Shown here piece after piece: positions 45,837-58,562 of a stretch of 64,000 bases of DNA; the first letter of the stretch is position 1; the number at the start of each line of letters is the position of its first letter. Made by a program: the position numbers and the translations under genes. The DNA comes from Siphonodentalium dalli. Taxonomy: Eukaryota; Mollusca; Scaphopoda; Gadilida; Siphonodentaliidae. Location of the stretch: assembly GCA_032622095.1 (NCBI GenBank), contig CP136069.1, positions 10,932,036 to 10,996,035 of the forward strand, given 5' to 3'. The notes beneath the pieces are model-generated. The model ran no database searches. It saw only the letters and a list, made by a program, of their open reading frames with translations, and was not told where the DNA came from.

Positions 45837-48800
45837 ATAGATATAGCGAGTATTGCAGCATCATACAATTAATAGCTACGTGGAGTTCTTGATCGAGATT
45901 CCAACGTTTCAGCCCATAAAACACCTGCATGATAGCCCAACATCTCGATGTTATGCATGAAACGGTCATTAAATCACAATGTCTCATGTACTCGATTTGT
46001 TCTTTGTTGTGTACGCATATATTACCTGCACCAACGAAGCGTCATTTCCCCCTCCCTTAATTTCCATATGATAGAAACACTCGTCAAGCATGCACGGATA
46101 AGCATAATATCCTGGTATATCCTGGACATTACGCAATTCGAAGTATCTCCATGTGAGATTAATTATTCAGCCCTTTCTTTATACTAAATGGAATAGTGAC
46201 ATTCAATTATAAAAAAAACTGGTGTAAGGGTGTATTATATTAATTCTGAGGGATTTTCAGGTAATATGAGCAGTAGAAAGATACAAATATACACTATGAC
46301 ATTTTCATATAATGGGGAGGTTTAGATTGATAAACCTTCTCACGTGGCCCTTCCAACATAACTGGCTATTAACCCGAGAGCCTGCTGGGTTTTATTTGCA
46401 CAATCGCGTACGAAAGGTTTGATGCCTCAAATGTGTTACACCCCAGGAATGTTCAAATAAATCAGATTTTCTTGGTTCCGTATTCCTCCAGAGAGCCCAC
46501 ACCCCCCCCATAATGACTATATTTGCACTTATGAGTACGAAGCTGATTTTTATAATATTAATAGTGATCCAGGAATCACTGATCAACAATACACAATTTC
46601 TGAAACGCGAATCACTTCTATTTGCACAAAGCTATACTATAATTTATATATGCATCAGATGAGTGTCAAAAGCAACATAAATATTATCCAAATATATCAA
46701 ATGAGTGTCCATCCCACTTATAGAGGGTCCCAAACCACACAAAGAGCGTAAATCCACGCAACGAGTGTCTCAATCCAACATCTTAGTTAATATGCTATAC
46801 CATCCCGCTCAAACGAGTGTTCCAAAACATCCCAAACAACACAACGAGCGTCTCACACCATCAATTGAGAACCCCAAACCATCCACTGGGTGTCCCACGC
46901 CATTTAATGACTGTTCATAACCATCCAAATGGGTGTCCCATGTATCACGACGATTACCTCAAACCATCAGAATCAGAAGTGTCTAAAACCACTGGTGTTT
47001 AAATCCATCCCATGCAAAATGTCCCACAACCCAACCAATGAGTGTCCCAACTAGTGTACAAAACCATCGTCGAATATCTCAAACCAACCAGCGAGTGTCT
47101 CGTGGTTTCGTAAACCAATTGGATGGGATGGAACATAATTGATGGTCTTAAATACTCTATTGAGGCTTTTGTACACTATTTTGGATGTATTGAGATGACA
47201 ATTAGCAAATGGTTTGTGTTCCAGTTGGATCACCCCCGTGTACGTGATATCGCCAACATTTTTTTCAAAGAAAAACCCGCATATTTAGATAATTTAAATA
47301 ATTTCGGCCAAATTTATGGACTGAAATGGTCACCCACTGTGTAGGAACTGTTACATCGGAAGTCGTTCTATCGCCGATTTGTGATGGTTCTTGACTGATT
47401 TGTGACGGTTCCTGATGATCCAAATTATACATTTTCGTGAGTTTTTGACAGTTAAAACGCAATTTTTGAGCCATCTAGGTGATAATTCGATTCGTTTTTC
47501 CATTCCCCTCATAATCTATGGTCCCAAATAACGTAGTCATAATGAAAATCCTATTGTGCGAGTAATAACAACGTCGAAAACTGCGAATTGTGATATCTCG
47601 ATCGGTTCTCTCCCGATCGAGTCGGTTCTCTCCCAATTTAATCGGTTCTGTCCGGGAAATACGATGACTATTATTTGGAAGGATACGTGAAAATAACCAA
47701 ATGAACACAACGAAATGTCAATTATGTTGAATTTGTACCACTTATGATCAATTTCGGTGATTTACACTACCTTCTTATACATATAATTATATGTCAACGG
47801 TAGTAACAGAATCGTTCACTTTATTGTGACGCAAAGCATGCAATTTGACATGAATGGTCAATGTGAACTGCAAGACTGATTTTTCCCCCAACAAACAAAT
47901 CATAATGGTCGACTGATTCAAAATGGCCGCCACTTTTTTTCAATATGGACGCCACTTTTTTTTTCAAAATGCCGCCACTGCTTTTTCAAAAAGTCGCATT
48001 TTTCAGCTTCCATTAAACTTATACGAACCACGTGACTTCCATTCCTTATTCGAACATGGCCGCCGCCCACGCAGAGCGGTTCATGTAGGTGACCCATGCC
48101 ATTTCTCGGTTCCTCGGTTATATATTACGGTCAAACAAAGGGTGCTGTAATTTACCCCCCCCCAAGACGCATTAAACAGTCACCACAAACCCCATCAAAA
48201 TTGACGGCGGTCAACTGAATTTGGATCGGGGGAATGTTTATGGTGTCTTGTGGACACATGTTTTAATTTCATTTTGTCCACAGCTGTCATTTCACCTTGA
48301 TGCAATATGAACGATAAAGTGAGTGCGAGTCGATTTAGCCAGTCCGTGTACCGGTATATAGTTTGTAATTAAGTTCGTTTTAACTCTATCTTGGGCTTAC
48401 TTGTGCAATTTGGGTTATTTATATAAATGCTTCGTATACAAATTAGCAGCTAAGCATATACGAGCGTATTAACATTTCACTCGATGATATTTTGGATGAT
48501 TCGAGCGAAATGAAAACTATACTTAATAAAATTAAATAAATACACATAAAACATAGTCTATTCCCAATATGTTGGTGCACAACTCCATGACAAAACATCA
48601 CAAATTAATTAAAAACGTTTATGTGCTTATTGCTTGGTTGATTTATTTGTTCAGTCGTTCCTTGTTTACGTATTATATAGTTTTTTTTGTTATTAAATAA
48701 CATTTTATATTTTAATTTGATTTATTTCATTATTTATTCCTATGGGATCAAAATGGTTGGAAACTAAACATTGTAATCAGATGTAATCCAAAGTAATCAG

Positions 48801-49199
48801 TTACATTTTCCTAAAGTAATGTATTCGTAATCAATTTCATTTGAAAAAAATGTAATCAATAATCGTAATCATGTAAATCAAAAGTAATTGTAATCGTAAT
48901 CAATTACATTGGCATGTAATCGCCCCAACCTTGGCTAGAATTGAACACATATCCCACCTAAAACTTTCAACAACAGACCTTCATTTATCAAATAAAGTCA
49001 CTTGGTGGTTTGCGCTCCAAAATAGGCGTAACAATAGTCGCTTTTTAAGTTTTCCCGATATAGAAATAGCTCGATAAACACATGACATACCTTTCTATAA
49101 GCAGTATAATAATGTCACAGAAAGACATGTGATCCGTGTATTTGTGGAATGCTCGGCAGCTAATAGCCTTCGTGCCTGACATGCCCGGAGTTGTTTATT
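45837..49199. repeat. Degenerate minisatellite and simple repeats, no gene
   Basis: 46,660-47,105 is a degenerate minisatellite of units around 35-40 bp containing GAGTGTC(C/T)CA and AAACCATCC. 47,921-48,000 has three GCCGCCACTTTTTTT-like units. 48,765-48,930 is packed with GTAATC/GATTAC motifs, reminiscent of the ends of some hAT elements but without a recognisable terminus. Confidence 0.5.
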
Positions 49200-49656
49200 C
49201 ATTACGCCACCTAGTGTGGTGTTTCTAGCTTTTGGTTTTTTGATATCGCATGGTCGATCGATAATTCACTGGGTGATTGTACATTCGGCAAACCTCGTCA
49301 GATTCCGTCACCGTTTCATCGTACCGATAATTACGAGAGTACAACTAAGATTGGCACATGTGTTTACGTCACCGGGGTAATTGTGGGGACATGCTTCTAT
49401 TATGAAGGTTTGCTATCCCGAAGGTCCGCTATTCCGAAGGTTCTCTATTCCGAAGGTTTTTGTTATTTTTACGTTAATTCTATATTCTAAAGTATTGAGA
49501 CTAATTTGAGAGGGTTCATTTTCACAAAGATTCTTTATATGGAGTGTGCGCTCACATCCGAACTGATCATGCGCGCACACCGATACAGATACAGGAGGAA
49601 ATAACTTAACTTAGAACATTAAATGTGATTTTGTTTTGTTTTCGCTGGTTTTCTTG
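49200..49656. repeat. Right arm of the outer inverted repeat
   Basis: Reverse complement of 36,655-37,103, with the same order of CCGAAGG motifs. It contains GTACATTCGGCAAACCTCGT, which also occurs near 52,021 as a separate fragment. Confidence 0.8.
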
Positions 49657-50836
49657 TTAGGAAATGCGTGTTGGTTGTTTCTTGGGAAGGTGTATATATA
49701 CACGGTTGCGTGGACTAGTCGATTGTGATCACTTGCTTTCACGGCTGATGTGTGCGTCAATGTACAATCATGTAACTGAATTCATAACGTTCATATATAT
49801 CACGCCGAAACCCCATCCATACCACGCAGACGTCAGATTTAGCCTATATTAACAATATTGAGCGTATAAGTAGCACCTACCCACTACACAGTCACTGCAT
49901 GCTTAATTGTTAATTGCATGCATATTTAACAGTATTAAACTTGTACATTTGACATGATATGGAATAAAATTGATTGTGTTAATGTCAAATGAGTATTTTA
50001 TGTTTAATGTATTGCTTGTGAGCACTTAAGATATGAAGCGACAGAATACGTTACCACCGTGAACGAGACGCATGCTAATAGTAAAATCTTGATTTGAATA
50101 GACAGCCATCGCATATAATATACTTCCAAATACATTAGTTTATATAACATATAATCATATATCATTTTGAAAATGCATGTCCGCCACAATACATGTTTGC
50201 TTAATTTCCAAGGATTGAGAAGAGAATGAATTAGAGCACTAGTTTTGTGATCTTGAACGAGTTTCAGATCATTATAATACTTTGCAAATCCGAATGCAAT
50301 CTCGATGTGTTATACATAATGACGTTAGCCTAGTCGGCAGTGGTAACGTATGTAACGTATTCTGTCGCATGGAAAATTGGAGGCCCATATTTCCATATGT
50401 TGTATGTCAGGGGATAATTTGTTAAAACGTCCGCCAATACAGATTTCAATTATATGGATACTCTACTTCAAGAAACTAACCGAATTGGCTCTTATGGTTA
50501 ACATCGAATTGGCCCACTTAGCTGAGAATGTGCTAACTATGCGTTGTTTTTCCGCGTAAAGAAATAGATAAATAAAGACTCTTTGACGTATTTATTAGCA
50601 TTTATTACACTCCTATGCGCGATTTCCATTGAACACCCTGTTAATTAAAAATGGTAATGTCACTAGTGAATTATGTCATTTATCGTGACGTCATTGACGT
50701 TACGTCGCTTACTGATCTAGACTGAATATTCGATGTTTGATCTTTCTCCACATCGGAATTTCCATGCATTAATTCTGTGTGCTTTAATCATATCTGGCAA
50801 ACCAAATTGATGCATGAGTGTAATAAATAGAGAATA
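49657..50836. other. No gene seen
   Basis: Two CGACAGAATACGTTACC-family motifs (50,040 and inverted at 50,350) and AT-rich sequence. Confidence 0.5.
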
Positions 50837-50989
50837 CCTACGAGTTTTGGTTGAATACCCGAATTATCTCATGAGTGGGTGCAAGGAAGTACAGAATTTT
50901 CACGAGCGGCTGCAAGCCGCGAGTGGAAATTCTGTACTTCCTTGCACCCACGAATGAGATAATCCGGGTATTCAACCAAAACCCGTAGG
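50837..50989. repeat. 153-bp hairpin
   Basis: Arms starting CCTACGAGTTTTGGTTGAAT and ending with the complementary ATTCAACCAAAACCCGTAGG pair almost throughout, with a short GC-rich centre (GCGGCTGCAAGCCGC). Probably a palindromic MITE. Confidence 0.85.
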
Positions 50990-51385
50990 TTTTCTTTTTA
51001 TTATATGCGCTATAAACCGCACCAAAAACTGCTAATTTTGTCCTACAGTTCACTTCAAATTGTTAGAAAGCTTCGACATTTGCATTTTGTTTACATTCCA
51101 TCAATTGATTTGCTCACAACTGAATGACAAATATCGAGCATAGCCGCCATAAGAAATAGTCCCCATTGTTTTATTCTGAAATGATGCGAGAAAATTAATG
51201 TATACATAATTTAGTGATAAGAATATATTAAAACAAATGAGTTAACATTATAACAATTAAATAACAGTTTATGAACCGTGAAAATCAATAATTAAACGAT
51301 AGTCCGGCTGTTATTGATACGCTTTGAAACTTAATGTGATTCGCCGCTATAAACCGGAAGTGATCTCCGAAAAAGTAATACTATT

Positions 51386-51451
51386 GTGTTATCCATCGAG
51401 TCGGTCAGTGTTATCCATCGAGTCGGTCAGTGTTATCCATCGAGTCGGTCC
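51386..51451 (+). repeat. Three tandem copies of a 22-bp unit
   Basis: GTGTTATCCATCGAGTCGGT followed by CA, repeated three times with essentially no divergence. Confidence 0.9.
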
Positions 51452-51520
51452 AGGTGATGGATATAACGCTCTACGCCACGGCAATTTCCCACTATTTAAT
51501 GGGGAAGCATATAATAAATA

Positions 51521-51678
51521 GAGTAATCAATTAATTCCGAGAATTACGTTAAATAATTCACTCGAGGCGAGAGACGTATAGGTAAGAAACTCGTGCGCTA
51601 AGGCGCACTCGTTTCTTACCGACGTCTCTCGCCTCTCGTGAATTATTTAACGTAATTCTCGGAATGAATTGATTACTC
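51521..51678. repeat. 158-bp hairpin
   Basis: GAGTAATCAATTAATTCCGA pairs with TCGGAATGAATTGATTACTC; the arms continue through TAATTCAC(T)CGAGGCGAGAG to a centre GTGCGCTAAGGCGCAC. A different family from the 50.8-kb hairpin. Confidence 0.85.
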
Positions 51679-52957
51679 TCTATATATTTAATGACATAAC
51701 TTTTCAAACTCTTCATTCATTATCACAACCCAAAGGTTGTTTTACGGTTCGTAAGCGACGCAAGTATAGTTGTGACGTCACTAATTTCCATACTCCATCA
51801 ACTTTTTTTTTTTTTTTTTTTTTTTTTACATCCGGGCGATTCGGACATATGGGCCCAGTGGCGGACGCCATTGAGGAATAACATCGAACCAGCCTGTAAA
51901 ATGAATTGACAAATTAACAAAACGAATTTATATTTCTTCTTCGATCAGCCTCCCCACAACAACACTATAAAATCAACCTTATTCAAAATTAAATGATTAA
52001 TGTGGATTTAGTTGACCTAGGTGCATTCGGCAAACCTCGTCAGATTCCGTACCGTTTCAGTTAGGTCAACGTTGCAAATGATGACGTAATTTTCGTCAGA
52101 AAATGGCGTCGACCAGACCAGTGGAGTTAGTTATTGGCGCTTGCCATTTGAACTTCAGTTGTGGTTCTCGTACTGAATTTTATGGGTATAAGCCACTCGA
52201 TTGGGCATTGTGTGTGAAGCCTCCACTCCAGACTTCTGAAGTTGAACAGTGAAAATGAAACTCAGTCAGTCCGAAAAGAAACTGATTAATGATGAGTCTG
52301 TGACTGAAAAAATATGAAAATGAATCTGTGACTGAAAAAATATGAAAATGAAGGCTACTGGTCTGTGGTCCCCACTCAGGGTGATTTGACTTGTTCTGTT
52401 AAATGTTAAGTCTTTTTTCAACTGGACTGGTTGGTGTTGCAAGCGGCAAATTGTGCCTTCGACTTCACTAAATTTAATAGCTGTCACTGCATGTCAGGTC
52501 AAGGAAATCAGAAAATTTAAAAGCTGACTCACTGATTTACTCATTTAGTGATTTAGTTATCACCGACTTCAGGCTCAGCCTCAATCACTGTGTCTCGGGT
52601 CAGAATACAATTCTGGCCATCTACAGACTACACACAAAAGTGACAAACATGTGAAGCCTAGTGCGCTGTGGACTAAGTGGGTCCATAAAATTGGTCAGTG
52701 AAGAAAAAGAAGAACATCTCCCATTCGCTCTCGGCACACTGCAGAGACAGCAGAGTGACTGGGTGTAGTGATAGGATATGTTTGAACAGTTTCCAACTTT
52801 CCATCTACCGTACGGTATGTTTCCTGTGATGGACAGATCAAGTTAAACGTGATTAACTGTTAATAATGCCATTAACCGTGATTTGTTTTACCATTCTCAC
52901 CTATTAAATATATCATGATTCTAACACTGTGTTATCAGTTTAAACTTTAAGCATTAA
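51679..52957. other. Simple repeats, no gene
   Basis: A T run of about 23 lies near 51,801-51,823. A 28-bp unit with TCTGTGACTGAAAAAATATG is duplicated at 52,296-52,350. No coding region is recognised. Confidence 0.5.
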
Positions 52958-53211
52958 AGGTACTCAATCCGATCAGACGGCCCATATCAACAAGATACAA
53001 CAACAACATTTCTTCAAAATACGCTTTAGTTATCAGAATGTTTTTGGGCCACATATTATTACACATCTCGAGTAATAACCAAAATCGATATTTGATCACT
53101 CTGAGCTTTGATGGGTGGGTTCCTTGACTAAAATAAAATATTTGTTACCCTCGAAGCCCTGCGAAGCCAAAGAATTAGTAATTTAGGAGCGTATGATCGG
53201 ATTGAGTACCT
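52958..53211. mobile_element. Intact TTAA-flanked MITE of the TACTCAATCCGATCA family
   Basis: Ends AGGTACTCAATCCGATCA and TGATCGGATTGAGTACCT are perfect inverted repeats, flanked by TTAA at 52954-52957 and 53212-53215. It is the best preserved member of a family with diverged copies at 2.1, 3.9 and 8.9 kb. The TTAA target suggests a piggyBac-type mobiliser. Its right end lies within the direct repeat that flanks the LINE. Confidence 0.85.
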
Positions 53212-53277
53212 TTAAGCGGGAGCTCGGTCACAGGGCTAGCAACTATAATGGCTATTTGTGGAAACATTATTATATAT
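53158..53277 (+). repeat. Long direct repeat flanking the LINE, left copy
   Basis: CCTGCGAAGCCAAAGAATTA through GGCTATTTGTGGAAACATT and a TATATATA end; the same 120 bases recur at 56,464-56,586 with only a few substitutions. Confidence 0.9.
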
Positions 53278-56200
53278 ATATATCTTTATTGTCCTCCATT
53301 GGTGGAGAGTTGTTATATAATATAAATACAGTAGCATCACAAAAGCAATCATATATACAAAATACTGACATGGACAAAATGTTACATAATAACAAGGAAA
53401 TATCCAAAATATTTACAGTTAGTTTTGGCACGCACATAATGCAAAGTCGCACATGTATACCGCAGTCACACACAGACATCCACTAACATTGACATATATA
53501 CACCTGATATACCCAGCATCACGCACATTCTCTCACACTCTCCCATACACACGCGCACACACTCACGCACGCACCCTCATGTTAACCACTCAGACAAACA
53601 TTCACACAAAATAACAGATGAGAGAATACTACATGCACTAGCTGCTTCTATTGGTGGTTATATACATAAATTGGTTGTTGATCAGGTATAATGGTATCCA
53701 AATAACGGCAATCATGTTGAAGGTGGAAGCAATACCATATAGTTTTATGCTCGCTTTTGCAAAGAATCGTAAGACGAAATGAAAAGAGTTAGTTCCATCT
53801 TCAAGAACTTCAGAGGGAACTTTTCCCAAAAACACTGCTAGTTGTGAGCATTTAGGTAGGGAATCTAGGAATATGAAGAAGTTTATTCCGAATGTGTTGA
53901 TGATATCATACCAAATTGCGTTGCGTGCATTTGCAATATATGCACATTCTATTAATACACGATTAATTAAGCACCGGTAATTTTGTTACAAAATTTACAA
54001 CACCCACTATCACCATAGGTTATAAGCAACTAAATACTTGAAATTATGGCCCTTGGCATTTGTGTAGGGAAACTCGAGTCAGCATAACAAAAATACCGGC
54101 AGCTGAATGGTGTATAATATCTTCGGTTGTTTAATGTGAAAGAAAAAAGAAATTCATAGGCTATGTTAATTCCTCGGCCATTTGTGTGGGATTGTTCGTC
54201 AAGCGGCACATTTGTCGCCAAATTTGGTAGGGGCTGGGGGTATTTTTCTATATTGAAATTTTGTGCACAAAAGGGGGTAGTTGTGGAAATGCCAATTTAT
54301 TTCCAGGAATAAGTATGGTGAGGCACCATTTCTTTTTTGACAACTTATGTCCGACGTGGAGTTCCACACGCAGACATATTTAAAGTTTGGCTCAGTAGGG
54401 CAATGAATCGCGGGGATGGCTTAACCCTAACACTGTCGCCTATGGGAAATATTTAGTTGATTGTAACCCATAGGCTGTGTGAGCAATCAACCGGACAAGA
54501 AATAGATAAGTGAATTTCTCCTCCGGATATAGCCTACACGTTCGCCATATGAGCGACGACGTCAGAGAGGCTTGCATTAGCCCATATTGTCTTAATTTAT
54601 TTTCACCAGTTATGAAAGATCTCCACCGTTCGTCGTCTGATTTATGTACTTCAGTTTTCACGGTATGTTTCCAGGACTCTTTAGAGGGAAAGGTACCAGT
54701 CTGTGCAAAGACTGCGAGGTACTCGTGTAAGTTGTATTTATGTAAAACGTGAACTATATCAGCAATGAATGATTTCTGATTAGAACATAATTCAATAATA
54801 TAACTGTGCAATCTCATCAGGAATAACATTTTGGCAGTTTTACAAACATCAAGCCTGCACAATGTAGCAAATAGACTCAGCTTTCTTTTGTCGATGAATG
54901 ATGTAAGTTCACTGCAACCTACAAGACCCTGTACAATACATGTGCGAGTATGTGCCTGAAAACCTAGCATATTTTTGAGAGAGAAGCGGTGAGCATTTTC
55001 GAGAAAGGTATAATCAGTATTAGAAAAGCCCCATATTAGCTCGCTGCCGTACAGGGCCTTGTGGATCACAATTGACTTGAATATTTTAAGACAGCTGTCT
55101 GGAGTTATGCCTCCAGCATAAACACCTGCATTCGTCAATGATAGATAGGTCCCTCTAAGTTTGTGCAAACACTGTTGACCAGTTTAGAATTGAAGCTAAA
55201 TTTTTCTATATTGATGCCCAAGTGTTTTCCAGAGGAGACTTCTTCGATAATGGTATTGCCAAATTGCCATGAACGCTGGGCTTTCGCAAATTCTTTTTGC
55301 GATTCATTAAATACTATTACGAAAGTTTTCGACGAGTTATATATAACTATCTCCATTTTGTACTATACTTCAGACATATAGAACATAGCGTGGTAAGTCC
55401 AGTTTTAGATAATGACAGCAAGGCCATGTCATCTGCCTCTACTGGCGATGTGCAGTTTATTCCATTCAGACGAAATCCACAGGAGGAATTTGCAAGATAT
55501 TCAATTAGATCGTCCACATATATCATATATAATAGAGGCGATAGAATATACCCCTGTCTGGCTCCCTGCAGGATATCGAACCAGTCGGATGTAGATTGCC
55601 TATATTTCACACAACATTTTATACAAGGTAAGAGCGATTTGAATACATGCCACATTTGGCCACACATAATCAAAAGCCTTACGTACGTCTACAAAACAAG
55701 AGAATAATTTACTATGTGAATCTTTGGTATATGTTATGCACTCCTGTAATAAATAGGATGTTGCCATGCAACTAACACCACGTTGGAATCCATGATGTAG
55801 TGAATTGACTGTTATTAGTGTTGGTGTGTATGTTTCCATGCGCACAAGAAGGACTTTTTTCAAATAATTTATATAACGAAGGCATAATGGTGATAGTTCT
55901 GTAACTATCAAATGCATGCATGGGCTTTTTGCCACCTTTGTACAAAGAAATCATTACTCCTTTCTTTGCACTCTCAGGTACATGTGCATATTGTAGCATT
56001 TTACTGTACATATAACTTAGCCTGTGCATGAGTGGCGAGCCACTATATATGATGTGCTCATTGGCTATTAAGTCATATCCCATTGTCTTATTTTTATTGA
56101 GCTTTGGGATAATATTGGTCAGCTCCGATTCAGTAATGGGATTGCAAAGAACATCATCTACAATATTTGTTGATTTTGATTTTTCCTGCGAAGATACGAA

Positions 56201-56463
56201 ATTGTTGACAAATTCAAAGTGGACTGAGTCAAAACTCTCATCTTGCATGGGAAGAAACAAGTTTGCGTAATATGAGCCCCATGCATTTGATATGTCGCAA
56301 TTGCTGCGGAGCGTTTCTCCATTATGTATGAAGTGCGGCGATGAAAGAGTATTACGCATTTTGCGTTTTGCATTAAAAATGCGGATGAATGAATCCTGAT
56401 CAACTTCTGCGCATTTGTCAATTTCTGCATCACGTTCGTGCATGAATTTTTCTGACTGTTTAT
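53278..56463 (-). mobile_element. 5'-truncated LINE (non-LTR retrotransposon)
   Basis: Coding sequence of a reverse transcriptase runs leftward from the right edge. It is followed by an untranslated segment of about 1.1 kb that includes a CA-rich microsatellite (53,540-53,575) and ends, on the minus strand, in GGACAATAAAGATATATATA. The endonuclease part is absent, the usual result of 5' truncation. Clade is uncertain; the thumb-side layout suggests an I or Nimb-like element. Confidence 0.85.
54440..56463 (-). pseudogene. LINE reverse transcriptase, several frameshifts
   Basis: Successive minus-strand pieces lie at 56,463-55,772, 55,935-55,600, 55,673-55,347, 55,356-55,135 and 55,168-54,440. 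They carry fingers motif SYRTITIMPSLYKLFE, then SLHHGFQRGVSCMATSYLLQE and FVDVRKAFDYVW, then GARQGYILSPLLYMIYVDDL, the catalytic box (AEADDMALL-type, with E before ADD where an aromatic residue is usual) and a C-terminal ALYGSELIW segment followed by a cysteine-containing tail. The changes of frame show a dead copy. The upstream frame begins inside the flanking repeat, so the true N-terminus is missing. Confidence 0.88.
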
Positions 56464-56586
56464 CCTGCGAAGCCAAAGAATTAGTAATTTAGCAGCGTAT
56501 GATCGGATTGAGTACCTTTAAGCGGGAGCTCGGTCAGCAGAGCTAGCAACTATAATGGCTATTTGTGGAAACATTCTTATATATAG
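56464..56586 (+). repeat. Long direct repeat flanking the LINE, right copy
   Basis: Matches 53,158-53,277 (TTTAGCAGCG versus TTTAGGAGCG, CATTCTTATATATA versus CATTATTATATATA). It includes the right end of the TTAA MITE but not its left part. Confidence 0.9.
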
Positions 56587-56749
56587 CCTTGTGTACGTTC
56601 TATTGTCGACTTGACATATTGGAATCATCGGTTATTCTATACATAATAATTCCGATGCCAAGCTGGTGGAACTGTCATGACCTTCTACATGACTCATGAG
56701 ACAATCCCAGATGGTCATATAATTTGTTAATCTGGCAGCATTTTCTTAG

Positions 56750-57490
56750 ATCATGCCATGAATCTCTATTCTAGCTGGTACATATGCCCGTCAAGATTAT
56801 ATATTCCACCAGTACGAACTATGGGAACTTTTTGCTGTTGCGAAAGGGAAGTTTGTAACAATGAAAAAAAAAACAGTACAGGTAATAAATTATAAAATAC
56901 CTGTTCCTTAATAAGTTAATAATGTATTTCAATATACGTGATTACGTGAAGTCCAAACTTAAAAGTGCATGATTTAAGTGACTTTGTGATTTATTTTGCT
57001 TTCCGTCCCTTACACTCATGTATTTTATCCCGGGCAATTAATGAAATGTTAATATAGGCCTACTCTCAGATGCCTAACAATATTGTCAGTATGTGCTGCA
57101 TGATTATTAATTTTGGATAAGATTTTCAAATATCATTAAATTATTTGGCATCATAGATACATACAGTATATAGAGTTAAATTGCTATCACTATTATTAAT
57201 TTCAGCCTCAAATCCCCACTATCACTATTATTGGCCGTCACAATGATTAGGCACATGAGAGCATCATATCACAAGTCACAAACAAGCATGCAATCTCGAG
57301 CTTTACCAACCCTACAGTGAAACAGATTACCGAGGAACAAGTATTAACAATTAAGAGAAATATATTCCCGGCTTGTTTGTTCATGTTATAAAGTTCGCTG
57401 TCAGAACATAAAAAGCAAGTTGTGTAATATGATCTCTAGTAATCTGTACGGACATAGCCAGGGTAGAGATTCATGACAGGATCTAGTATT
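56750..57490. mobile_element. Foldback element, copy 2
   Basis: The left arm (about 56,750-56,965) has GATCATGCCATGAATCTCTA, TATTCCACCAGTACGAACT and TGTTCCTTAATAA; the right arm (about 57,355-57,490) has AAATATATTCCCGGC and GTAGAGATTCATGACAGGAT. It is a relative of 1,582-2,090 with a longer, unrelated loop. Confidence 0.6.
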
Positions 57491-58562
57491 TTGTGTGGTT
57501 CGATAGTCTATTATTGATATGGGAATATTGTGTTATGAAAATATTTTTGTATATAGACAGGCATCTCCTTGGCGTGAGGACTATAATTATGCTGTCCAAC
57601 GTGGTATATAGACAGGCATATCCTGCTATGAGTAACATAATTATTTTGTGCAAAGTCGCCGAAGCACCGTCAGATCAGGTAGGGAGCACCAAAATTAACA
57701 AGGACGGGTTTGTCACAACTTTACTCCATTCTCATAATGTATATATAGGCACTCCCATGAAACATACATTTTTCAGTTTATAGATGGACGTATTTTGGGT
57801 TGTTCATATTAGTTTGTTGGAAAAATATTGGAAACCATCGTATTTATGAGACGTATCGTACGGAATGTAAACAGACGACAAACCGGAAGTAAATGGTCAC
57901 CTGGCCCTATTTCCTGTTATTTAACGAACGTTTAATATTATTAGTTATCTTCGGCAACATCGGGGGTACATGGGGGGGGGGGGGGTTCAAAAAGAGATAT
58001 CCAGGTATTAAATCTCCATTTTCCCCCACGATGTTGCCGGAAATAACGATTTTGTCCCACAACAATAACCATGTCTCCTTAATTTACGTGTGTTTTTCAA
58101 AGGTTATCCGATTATTTCACACCAATAACAATAATTCAGTAGCTGACCTTAATCCGGTCAAATTCGGCGTGCGAGAGCAACGTCACGGTTGGTGGAACTG
58201 CCAGTTCAAGGGTCATTCATATACCCCCGATGTTTCACGTGCTCATATACCCCCGATGTTTGGCGCACGTTCTCTTATACCCCGCTCGTCGCATGATAAC
58301 CAAAGGGTTCTATGTCCCATTGGCAATTTGGCACGTGGTGTGGGAAATCGATGTGGAAGATTCGCGATCCGATTTTATGAAATATTGATACCGAAAACCA
58401 AATAGCTTTCGTGAAAAACATGAAAACGTGTTTGGAGATAAAACTTTTATGCACAAAACTGCCACTTGTGGCGAGCGTGGTTGTTTATACCTTAGGCAGG
58501 TGAATGACGTCATATAATGTTTTTTAATATTTTCTATACGATGAGACGAAATTCAGGAAAGA
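57491..58562. other. No gene seen; small inverted repeat and G run
   Basis: 57,944-58,045 has facing CTTCGGCAACATCG and GATGTTGCCGGAAATAAC segments around a G run (57,972-57,985). The 170-codon open frame at 57893-58405 runs through this repeat, has glycine from the G run and no domain, so it is not called. 58,471-58,520 shares GAGCGTGGTTGTTTATACCT with 61,796. Confidence 0.5.

Noticed and set aside
48765-48930. GTAATC-rich block as the end of a hAT transposon
   Set aside because: The motif style fits some hAT ends, but no terminus, target duplication or transposase is visible.
57893-58405. 170-codon plus-strand open frame
   Set aside because: It crosses a G run (poly-glycine) and a small inverted repeat; no domain or conserved pattern is seen.
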